In this document: piece after piece, positions 6,876 through 12,880 of the stretch
How positions within the stretch are numbered: position 1 is the stretch's first letter
How the letters are laid out: each line of letters starts with the position of its first letter
NCBI GenBank assembly: GCA_023442635.1
Contig: JAEZYR010000140.1
Coordinates: forward strand, 1-12,880
Direction: 5' to 3'
DNA: 12,880 bases
DNA from: Bacillota bacterium
Lineage (GTDB): Bacteria > Bacillota > Clostridia > Saccharofermentanales > Fastidiosipilaceae
Position numbers and translations under genes: made by a program
Notes under the pieces: model-generated
Database searches by the model: none
Told to the model about the DNA's origin: nothing
What the model saw: only the letters and a program-made list of their open reading frames with translations

Positions 6876-6950
6876 AGGCCGTAGAACTGAGCGCCTTAAG
6901 ATCGTAAAACGACAACGTCCAGGCTAAGATTCGACCTCAAGGAGAACAGC

Positions 6951-8756
6951 ATGTCCCTTCCATCATCCGAAAAGCAAAGCAAAGTTCACAAGCGAAAGCA
7001 GGGTTCAGAACGCCTAAAAATGCTTTGGCACTATGCCCAAGCCGAAAGAAAAAACCTCCTGCTCGGCCTTGTACTCCAGGCACTCAAAATCATCGCGCTA
7101 TTGCTAGGCCCTTGGTTTTTAGCTGATTTTTTGAATCACGAATTGGTCGAAGGCGTCGGCGTTCGTTCGGTGCAGCGCTTTCTTATCTTTCTAACGCTTT
7201 ATTTTCTCCTCATCCTATTCAGCGCCATCGTCAGCTACGGCTCAGGCATGACCCTCTCCAAAAGTTCGCTGCGCATTGCCAGAAATATGCAGACTGAGGC
7301 CTATCGCCACGTCCAATCCTTGCCCTTGAGCTATTTTGATCGTCAGGCCGCTGGCAGCATTGTCTCCAGAATCGTGAATGACACGCGCAATATCGAGACG
7401 TACTACAGGCTCATTTTGACGCAATTTTTGGCGTCCTCGTTTTACATCCTCGCAACCCTGGTCATGCTTTTATTGCTGGATCTTCGCCTCTTTGCTTTAG
7501 CATTGCTTCCAGCTCCGCTGGCCGTCCTCATGATCCTAATTGTGCGTCGTCGAATGGGGCGCTATGCCAAAGCCTATCGCCAAAGCATTGCCTCAATCAA
7601 CGGACAAATCAACGAAAACATTCAAGGCATCGAAGTCCTACAAGCTCTGGGTAAAGAAGAGACTGCCCTCAACAAATTCAAAGACGAAATCGAACAGCAA
7701 TATCGTTACGGGATCTATATGACCAAAACGATGGCCTGGGGGTCTTATACCGCCACAACAGGCTTAGAATTCCTGAGCTTGGCTCTCATTCTCTTTTTCT
7801 TTGGCTATACCAATATCTCGCCTTCCGTCCTCCCCCTCCCCATCGGCTCACTCTATATTTTTGTGGAATATATGGTGCGCCTTTTTCAGCAAGTCAACAA
7901 TCTCAACAATCAGATCCTCAGTCTCCAGCGAAGTGCTGGTGCTGCTGATCACTTTATGGAGTTACTCAAAGAAGAAACTGACCAAGATCCCGCCCCAGCC
8001 TCCGAGTTCTCTTTTTTGCCTTCAGAAGCTGGCAAGGTACAGTTCGAAGATGTCACCTTTGCTTATAAAACCGAACCTGTACTCAAGCATGTTTCTTTTC
8101 AGGTATCGCCTGGCCAAAGCGTCGCTTTTGTGGGACATACAGGTTCTGGCAAGTCGACCGTGATGAACCTCTTACTCGGCTTTTATCGCCCCCAAGAGGG
8201 GCATATCCGCCTGAATGGCATCGACCTCGAAGATCAGTCCAGAAAGCAAGCGCGTTCTTCCATCGCCATCGTGATGCAAGATCCCTTTTTGTTCGAGGGC
8301 ACCGTCTACAGCAATATCAGCCTAAACCATCCTGATATCACGCGAGAAAAGGCCCTGCAGGCGCTATTAGACGTCGGTGGGCAAGGCTTTATGGAGCGCC
8401 ACCCCGAAGGCCTCGACACCCCTGTGAAGGAGCGCGGACAGTCTTTTTCGGCTGGCGAAAAGCAGCTGATCTCCTTTGCGAGAGCCTTGGCCCAAGACCC
8501 GCTCATCCTTGTTCTCGATGAAGCTACCGCTCACATCGATACCGAGACTGAGCAAATTATCCAAAAAGGCATTCAGCGACTCAAGCAAGACCGCACGACC
8601 TTGATTATTGCTCACCGTTTATCTACCATTCGCGATTCCAATCGGATTTTTGTGCTAGACCATGGCGTGATCATCGAAGAAGGCTCGCATGACGAGCTCA
8701 TCCAGGCTAACGGCCTGTATAAGCAAATGTATGAGGCGCAGTCGCTGGCGCGTTAA
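6951..8756 (+). CDS. Heterodimeric multidrug ABC exporter subunit, LmrD/BmrD-like (canonical catalytic subunit)
   Basis: This 601-residue half-exporter is the partner of the LmrC/BmrC-like gene 75 bp upstream. A polar, Lys-rich N-terminal tail (1-30) precedes six membrane helices (near 35-58, 75-100, 155-177, 180-198, 268-287, 295-312). The ATPase domain has Walker A GHTGSGKST at 395-403, Q-loop Gln443 in VMQDPFLFEG, Walker B LVLDEA with catalytic Glu524, and switch His555. Its signature is FSAGE (499-503) rather than LSGGQ. In the heterodimer this altered signature faces the Walker A/B of the partner that has Asp for Glu, so both defects fall in the same composite site and the other site stays fully canonical. 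That is the known arrangement of LmrCD, BmrCD and TM287/288. AAGGAG at 6939-6944, 6 nt before the ATG, sets the start. Confidence 0.92.
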   Translation: MSLPSSEKQSKVHKRKQGSERLKMLWHYAQAERKNLLLGLVLQALKIIALLLGPWFLADFLNHELVEGVGVRSVQRFLIFLTLYFLLILFSAIVSYGSGMTLSKSSLRIARNMQTEAYRHVQSLPLSYFDRQAAGSIVSRIVNDTRNIETYYRLILTQFLASSFYILATLVMLLLLDLRLFALALLPAPLAVLMILIVRRRMGRYAKAYRQSIASINGQINENIQGIEVLQALGKEETALNKFKDEIEQQYRYGIYMTKTMAWGSYTATTGLEFLSLALILFFFGYTNISPSVLPLPIGSLYIFVEYMVRLFQQVNNLNNQILSLQRSAGAADHFMELLKEETDQDPAPASEFSFLPSEAGKVQFEDVTFAYKTEPVLKHVSFQVSPGQSVAFVGHTGSGKSTVMNLLLGFYRPQEGHIRLNGIDLEDQSRKQARSSIAIVMQDPFLFEGTVYSNISLNHPDITREKALQALLDVGGQGFMERHPEGLDTPVKERGQSFSAGEKQLISFARALAQDPLILVLDEATAHIDTETEQIIQKGIQRLKQDRTTLIIAHRLSTIRDSNRIFVLDHGVIIEEGSHDELIQANGLYKQMYEAQSLAR

Positions 8757-8760
8757 AGGC

Positions 8761-8781
8761 AGCTGCTGAGCTCTCTTTTTT
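8761..8781 (+). terminator. Weak candidate terminator after the exporter pair
   Basis: Just past the stop, AGCT-gctg-AGCT (8761-8772) could form a 4-bp stem and is followed by CTC and six T (8776-8781). The stem is very short, so this is at best a weak or partial terminator. The rest of 8757-8898 shows no gene. Confidence 0.25.
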
Positions 8782-8886
8782 CGATAGACTGAAGGTCAGA
8801 TAGGGGCTAGAAGCGCTTGGCATTCATGTCTCCACCTCGTCTGCTGCTGGATGTTTGAAAGGCTTTCGCCCTGAGCGCAAGCGTGG

Positions 8887-8892
8887 TTTAAT
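8887..8892 (+). promoter_or_regulatory. Candidate -10 box placing the ClC transcript start at its ATG
   Basis: TTTAAT ends 6 bp before the ATG at 8899, the usual distance from a -10 box to the first transcribed base. The matching -35 (TTTCGC, 17 bp upstream) is poor. If used, it would give a leaderless mRNA, which would explain the missing Shine-Dalgarno sequence. Confidence 0.3.
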
Positions 8893-8898
8893 AAACCT

Positions 8899-10788
8899 AT
8901 GTCAGTTCTTCTTGAAGCGCACAGCCGTCACTACCTTAATCTCAAGTTTTTAGGCCGCCCCCTCCTTGTCGGAGTGCTCGTTGGCATCGTTGTTTCTTTC
9001 TACCGTTGGCTCATTCCACGTCTAGGCTCGTGGACGGTAGCCTTACTTGGCTATCTCAGGCAAGTCGCCAGCTCCCCCGAAAAAGGCTTGTGGGCCTTTT
9101 TAGCCTTGCCCATTGCCATTCTTATCTTCTTGTGTATAGGTTATGCCGTAGCTTGTCTGTGCCAACTCGAACCCATGATTTCGGGCTCGGGCATTCCCCA
9201 AGTAAGCGGTTACCTGCAAGGGCGCTTCCGCTTGAGTTGGTTGCGCATCCTTTGCCTCAAATTTCTGACGGGCTTAATGATCCTAGGCTCTGGCCTGTCA
9301 TTAGGCCGTGAAGGCCCAAGTGTCCAAATTGGCGCCTCCATCGCCCAAGGCTATTGTCAGCTGACTGGCCAGCCCTCTGGTCGCAGCCGTTTTTTGATTG
9401 CTGGAGGCGCTGCTGCTGGTCTCTCCGCGGCCTTTAACGCCCCCATTTCAGGCCTTCTTTTCGCGCTTGAAGAAATCCATCATGCCTTTAGTCCCCTAGC
9501 CCTGCTCACAGCCATGGGCTCTGCTTTGGCTGCAGACTTTGTCTCAGCCTTCTTCTTCGGCCTTGAGCCCGTGCTCCATGTGCCGCGCTTGCCCTTCATG
9601 CGCGTTGATATTTACTGGCTCTTGCTTTTATTTGGCATTTTTATTGGTCTGTCGGGCGTCCTATTTAACAAGCTTATTCTTGCAGGCAAAGCTCTTTATG
9701 AACGCTTGCACCTACCTCAGCGCGTCAAGTTGCTTATCCCCTTTCTAGCGACTTTGCTCCTTATTTGGTGGCAGCCTGAGCTTTTTGGCTCTGGTGAAGC
9801 TTTTATTGGCTTGCTCTCAGGCGACCCTTCGCATCAGGCAGCCATGTCCCATCTTCTCTTGCTCTATGTGCTCAAACTTTTTCTCCTGCTTGTGGCCTTT
9901 TGTTCTGGTTTGCCAGGCGGTATCTTTTTTCCCCTCCTGGTGCTCGGCTCTCTTGCTGGTCAAGCTTTCGGCCACCTAGCTGCTTCTTTAGGTCTGATTA
10001 ACCCTGACTGGATCATTATTTTCAGCACGATAGCCATGAGCGCCCATTTCGCAGCTATCGTCCGCTCTCCTATTACGGGCATTTTGCTCATTGTCGAGAT
10101 GACGGCTTCCCTTCACTATCTCCTGCCTATTGGTTTTGTAACCCTCATCGCTTACTTTACGGCTGAGTGTCTACGGTCAGAGCCTATATACGAGTCACTG
10201 CTCAACCTCCTCCTCAAAAAGCAGAAAAAAGCAGAGGCTGCTGTCCAAAGCACCGATCGAAGATCGGATCAAAGATCGGATCCGAGATCGGCCAGCTCAG
10301 ATCAGAAATCGGCCAGCTCAGATCAAGCGCCCTCAGCTTCAGCCCATACATCGCCCCCCAGAGCTGAGCTGCCACTAGAAAAATCGCCCCAGGATGAGCA
10401 AGATACCTTCACGTCTCCTCGTCTACCCTATTGGCAGCAAATCTGGCAAAAATTCGCCCAGGTCAACCACTGGTTTCAGGCTCCGCAGCTTAGCACGCAT
10501 AGCAGTTTAGAGTGCCTGATTCAAATGGGTTCACCAGCTGAAGGCAAGCCCATAGCTGAACTCGACCTACCTCCCCATGTCCTTATCATTGCTGTAAGGC
10601 GTGGACAAAAAGAGCTGCTCCCATCGGGACAGCTCAAACTCGAAGCTGGCGATCGCCTCTACTGTCTCTTTGCTCGCGAACAACAACAGGCTCTACAGCG
10701 GCAGCTAGCTAAATTGTGCCAATGTTCTTTTTTGCCTGGCAATCCCACTTCCGAAGCTGCAGAAGAGGATGAGCAAGCCGAACTATAG
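8899..10788 (+). CDS. ClC-family chloride/proton antiporter with C-terminal TrkA-C-like domain
   Basis: This 629-residue membrane protein exchanges chloride for protons across the cytoplasmic membrane. Residues 1-435 are the ClC core: GSGIP at 96-100 (anion selectivity filter), GREGP at 136-140 with gating Glu138, the proton-path Glu192 in ALEEIH, and GGIFFP at 340-345. The two glutamates favour an antiporter over a channel, and GSGIP favours chloride over fluoride. The central Tyr of E. coli ClC (Tyr445, in MTDNYQLILP) appears to be Leu405 here. Residues 440-500 are a charged, Ser/Asp/Gln-rich linker built partly from short repeats. Residues 535-605 match a TrkA-C (RCK_C) ligand-binding domain (GSPAEGKPI...LPP, then L..GDRLY). 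A stop at 8872-8874 and no start codon between it and 8899 make this ATG the first possible start, yet no ribosome binding site precedes it. It probably has its own promoter. Confidence 0.93.
   Translation: MSVLLEAHSRHYLNLKFLGRPLLVGVLVGIVVSFYRWLIPRLGSWTVALLGYLRQVASSPEKGLWAFLALPIAILIFLCIGYAVACLCQLEPMISGSGIPQVSGYLQGRFRLSWLRILCLKFLTGLMILGSGLSLGREGPSVQIGASIAQGYCQLTGQPSGRSRFLIAGGAAAGLSAAFNAPISGLLFALEEIHHAFSPLALLTAMGSALAADFVSAFFFGLEPVLHVPRLPFMRVDIYWLLLLFGIFIGLSGVLFNKLILAGKALYERLHLPQRVKLLIPFLATLLLIWWQPELFGSGEAFIGLLSGDPSHQAAMSHLLLLYVLKLFLLLVAFCSGLPGGIFFPLLVLGSLAGQAFGHLAASLGLINPDWIIIFSTIAMSAHFAAIVRSPITGILLIVEMTASLHYLLPIGFVTLIAYFTAECLRSEPIYESLLNLLLKKQKKAEAAVQSTDRRSDQRSDPRSASSDQKSASSDQAPSASAHTSPPRAELPLEKSPQDEQDTFTSPRLPYWQQIWQKFAQVNHWFQAPQLSTHSSLECLIQMGSPAEGKPIAELDLPPHVLIIAVRRGQKELLPSGQLKLEAGDRLYCLFAREQQQALQRQLAKLCQCSFLPGNPTSEAAEEDEQAEL
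10255..10325 (+). repeat. In-frame short tandem repeats in the ClC linker, dense in GATC
   Basis: AGATCGG recurs every 12 bp at 10261, 10273 and 10285, encoding RSDQ-RSDP-RSAS. It is followed by a 21-bp period with an 18-bp identical core (10287-10304 and 10308-10325), encoding SASSDQK-SASSDQA. Both periods are multiples of three, so copy-number change would keep the reading frame. The stretch holds eight GATC sites in 70 bp (10255, 10262, 10267, 10274, 10279, 10286, 10300, 10321). It encodes part of the flexible tether between the ClC core and the TrkA-C-like domain. Confidence 0.85.
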
Positions 10789-10829
10789 TAGGGCCAGTAT
10801 CTAGCCCTTCATTAAACGACCTCTAAAGT

Positions 10830-10852
10830 GACGTCTTCAGAAGCTGTCTTTT
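10830..10852 (+). terminator. Weak candidate terminator after the ClC gene
   Basis: GACGTCTTCAGAAGCTGTC can form an interrupted hairpin (GACG/TGTC-type outer pairs with a wobble and a mismatch, CTT/AAG inner pairs) followed by TTTT. An alternative hairpin, AGGGC/GCCCT, lies just before it (about 10791-10808) without a T-run. This is the 91-bp gap between convergent genes, where a terminator is expected, but neither is strong. Confidence 0.3.
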
Positions 10853-10879
10853 CCAGGCCTTTGCTCCTAGCTTAGCGAC

Positions 10880-12178
10880 TCAAAAAGGTGCAAAGCTTGC
10901 CCCACAGCCTCGCAAGACCAAGCAGCAAGTCTGAGGTTCAGCACCGAGTTCTCGCAAATCGAGGCGGCAATGGGGATGGCCTTCTAAGTCCTTGATCATC
11001 TCAAAGTCCAGCTCACGCTCTGCCTCTCCCACCCAGTAAGCGCGAAGGACTAGGTTTTCTAAGTTGCGAAAGAGGTAGCTTTGGAGTCGCTTGCCTTCAG
11101 GGGATCTGGCTGTTTCAGGCAGCCACGAAATATACAAATAGGTGCAGGCCTCTTCTTTTTGCTCAGCAGCCTCCACTCGTTGGGTCAACAAAAATAATTT
11201 TTGCTCATAGGGGTAAACAGCCACTGGGCGAACAGCTTGAATGGCCTCCCGATTCGTCTGAAGATAGCCTCCAACTTTATCCAAGACTTGCAAACTCGCC
11301 AAGGGAATGTTGCCCTCGGGATCTGGTCCAACATTCAGCAGCAAGTTACCACCGCGCGAGCGAACCTTGAGGAGATCTTGCCAAACTGCCTCAGGTTGAC
11401 GCCAATCTTGGTCAGCTTTTTTGTAGCCCCAAGAGTGGTTCAGCGTAGCTGGCATCTCCCACAAGTCGTCTTGAGGCAAAGTGGGCAGCATGTTGTCATC
11501 TGTAGAACGATAATCGCCAAGGCCATGACCCAAACGGCCTGAAATAAGGCAAGCGGGCTGCCACTGATGTACCCAGTCGCGCAGCCTAGCTGACTGTTCA
11601 GCTGTCATCCCCATCGGTGTATCAAACCAAATCATGCTGATCTCACCATATTGGGTCAAAAGCTCCTTGACCTGCGGAAGACATTTTTCCTCAAAATAGG
11701 CCTCAAAAGCTACTGGGTCGCTTTCTCTCCCCGCTCGATAGGCTCTGGGATCATCCCAGTCTTGAGCCTGGGAATAATAGACGCAAAACTTGAGACCTGC
11801 CTCCTGGCAGGCCTCAGCTAATTCTCCAACGATGTCACGCGCAAAGGGACTTGCATCGACCACGTTATAGGCCGACACCTTCGAGTGAAAGAGTGCAAAG
11901 CCGTCATGGTGTTTAGCCGTCAAGCAAATGTATCGAAAACCCTGCTGCTTGGCTCGCTGAACCCAGCCTTTCGCGTCAAATGCCAACGGATTAAAACTTT
12001 TGGCCAGGGCTCGATATTTCTCGAGTGGGATGTCAAATTCTTGCAAAATCCATTCGGCTAGTCCCTGGCACTGCTTACCTTCGTAGCAACCACCCAACAA
12101 AGCGTATAGCCCCCAGTGGATAAAAAGGCCGTAGCCATCATCACGAAAAGCTTCTTTGGCTTGCTGCAACAGTCCCAT
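10880..12178 (-). CDS. GH29 alpha-L-fucosidase, cytoplasmic
   Basis: This 432-residue glycoside hydrolase should remove terminal alpha-L-fucose from glycans by a retaining mechanism. The N-terminal part (1-310) is the GH29 catalytic barrel: GLFIHWG at 17-23, TAKHHDGF at 88-95 (substrate-binding His pair), MIWFD at 182-186 with Asp186 as the expected nucleophile, an SGRLG loop at 213-217, and NLLLNVGPDPEGNIP at 278-292. Residues about 325-432 form a C-terminal beta domain. The acid/base residue varies within GH29 and I cannot place it. There is no signal peptide, so it acts inside the cell on imported oligosaccharides. The start ATG (12176-12178) has AGGGA 9 nt upstream (12192-12188) and lies 17 bp after the stop of the GH125 gene, so the two are one operon. 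Single-fucose specificity (alpha-1,2, 1,3/4 or core 1,6) cannot be read from the sequence. Confidence 0.92.
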   Translation of the reverse strand: MGLLQQAKEAFRDDGYGLFIHWGLYALLGGCYEGKQCQGLAEWILQEFDIPLEKYRALAKSFNPLAFDAKGWVQRAKQQGFRYICLTAKHHDGFALFHSKVSAYNVVDASPFARDIVGELAEACQEAGLKFCVYYSQAQDWDDPRAYRAGRESDPVAFEAYFEEKCLPQVKELLTQYGEISMIWFDTPMGMTAEQSARLRDWVHQWQPACLISGRLGHGLGDYRSTDDNMLPTLPQDDLWEMPATLNHSWGYKKADQDWRQPEAVWQDLLKVRSRGGNLLLNVGPDPEGNIPLASLQVLDKVGGYLQTNREAIQAVRPVAVYPYEQKLFLLTQRVEAAEQKEEACTYLYISWLPETARSPEGKRLQSYLFRNLENLVLRAYWVGEAERELDFEMIKDLEGHPHCRLDLRELGAEPQTCCLVLRGCGASFAPF

Positions 12179-12196
12179 TTTCGTCCGTCCCTGGTC

Positions 12197-12880
12197 TTAT
12201 TTCTCGTAAAAGCCTTCTTCTTTTAGCTTAATCAAAAGTGAGGCAAAGAGGGTATTCGCCCAAGCGAACCATGGGCGCGTAAACTTGCTCGGCTCGTTGG
12301 GGTCAAAAGACTCATGCATCCACCCCGTCTCCGCATGTCCAGCCACTAGGGCATCTAGACAGGTCTTAATTTCTTCTGGATCCTCACTCGTAAGGGCCTG
12401 CATAGACAAGGCGATGGGCCAGATATAGCCCTCTGGTGTATGAGGGCTTCCGACACCCGAGGCCACTTTCCCCTCGTAGTAATAGGGGTTAGCCTTCGAG
12501 AGCACAAATTTCCGCGTCCTCAAATAGCGGGGGTCGTTTGTTTCGCAGTAACCGAGATAGGGCAAAGAGAGCAAGCTTGGTACATTGGCATCATCCATCA
12601 ACAGATGCTGACCTAGACCATCGACTTCGTATGCATAGATCTCACCATAGACCTCATGTTGTACTAGTGCATGAGCCTGGATGCCTGCATCAATCTCATC
12701 AGCCAAGTTCCGTGCGACCTTCGCAAGGTCAGCTGGCACCTGGAGATCCTCGAGTTCTCTGGCTGCCTCAAGCATTTCAGCCGCCCGACGAAGCGCTACA
12801 ACCGCCATCATGATCGACGGAACCAAATAACCATAGACACAAGCGGCATCAGAAGGCCTAAAACCCGACCAGGTCATGCC
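12197..12880 (-). CDS. GH125 exo-alpha-1,6-mannosidase, C-terminal part (N-terminus beyond window)
   Basis: The frame is open to the right edge; the Met at 12877 is internal and preceded by a Gly codon. About 227 residues are visible, around half of a typical GH125 (formerly DUF1237) protein. Family-typical stretches, numbered from that Met, are MTWSGFRPSDAACVYGYLVP (1-20), LLMDDANVPSLLSLPYLGY (91-109), a GSPHTPEGYIWPIAL block (about 142-156), WMHESFD (187-193) and FTRPWFAWAN (200-209). GH125 enzymes remove alpha-1,6-linked mannose with inversion. The Glu in HESF is probably the catalytic base by analogy with the Clostridium perfringens enzyme, and the general acid would lie in the missing part. 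The gene immediately precedes the GH29 fucosidase in the same operon, pointing to breakdown of imported N-glycan pieces. Confidence 0.9.
   Translation of the reverse strand, partial: GMTWSGFRPSDAACVYGYLVPSIMMAVVALRRAAEMLEAARELEDLQVPADLAKVARNLADEIDAGIQAHALVQHEVYGEIYAYEVDGLGQHLLMDDANVPSLLSLPYLGYCETNDPRYLRTRKFVLSKANPYYYEGKVASGVGSPHTPEGYIWPIALSMQALTSEDPEEIKTCLDALVAGHAETGWMHESFDPNEPSKFTRPWFAWANTLFASLLIKLKEEGFYEK

Noticed and set aside
6873..6898. Possible hairpin AAGGC...GCCTT between the LmrC- and LmrD-like genes
   Set aside because: The stem is only 5 bp with a long loop and no T-run, and the two genes must be co-expressed for a heterodimer.
10255..10325. Replication origin or iteron cluster
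   Set aside because: The repeats are in frame inside the ClC linker with no DnaA-box series, no A/T-rich unwinding region and no replication gene nearby.

Overview
The window looks like chromosomal DNA of a Bacillota-type bacterium, probably an anaerobic host-associated commensal. The grounds are strong AGGAGG-type ribosome binding sites, a LmrCD/BmrCD-type heterodimeric exporter, and three glycoside-hydrolase-type proteins suited to host glycans. G+C is roughly half by eye. I cannot name a genus. There are eight coding regions: two run off the window edges and six are complete. I see no rRNA, tRNA, CRISPR array, transposase or integrase.

Layout. (1) 3-3496, plus strand: two half-size ABC exporter subunits (the first lacks its N-terminus at the left edge) and a small thioredoxin-like protein, closed by a very strong bidirectional hairpin terminator at 3557-3591. 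(2) 3640-4851, minus strand: a sialidase-superfamily (Asp-box beta-propeller) protein convergent with group 1. (3) 4852-5132: a divergent regulatory region with a near-perfect 23-bp tandem direct repeat, a TATAAT box and a leader of about 125 nt. (4) 5133-8756, plus strand: an LmrC/BmrC-like and LmrD/BmrD-like exporter pair. (5) 8899-10788, plus strand: a ClC-type chloride/proton antiporter with a C-terminal TrkA-C-like domain, joined by a repeat-rich linker; its start has no Shine-Dalgarno sequence. (6) 10880-12880, minus strand: a GH125 exo-alpha-1,6-mannosidase (N-terminus beyond the right edge) followed 17 bp later by a GH29 alpha-L-fucosidase, evidently one operon.

How the genes may work together. 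The GH125 and GH29 enzymes, and perhaps the sialidase-like protein, look like an intracellular set for trimming fucose and alpha-mannose from imported N-glycan or mucin fragments. The LmrCD-type pair is probably a drug or toxic-compound exporter whose promoter shares an operator-like repeat with the sialidase gene. The first ABC pair has two apparently intact ATP sites and is co-transcribed with the thioredoxin-like protein, so its substrate may be linked to thiol/disulfide chemistry, but this rests on gene order alone. Nothing here is clearly a new defence or mobile system. The most promising leads are the tandem repeat, the ABC-thioredoxin operon, the SD-less ClC start and the GATC-dense linker repeat.
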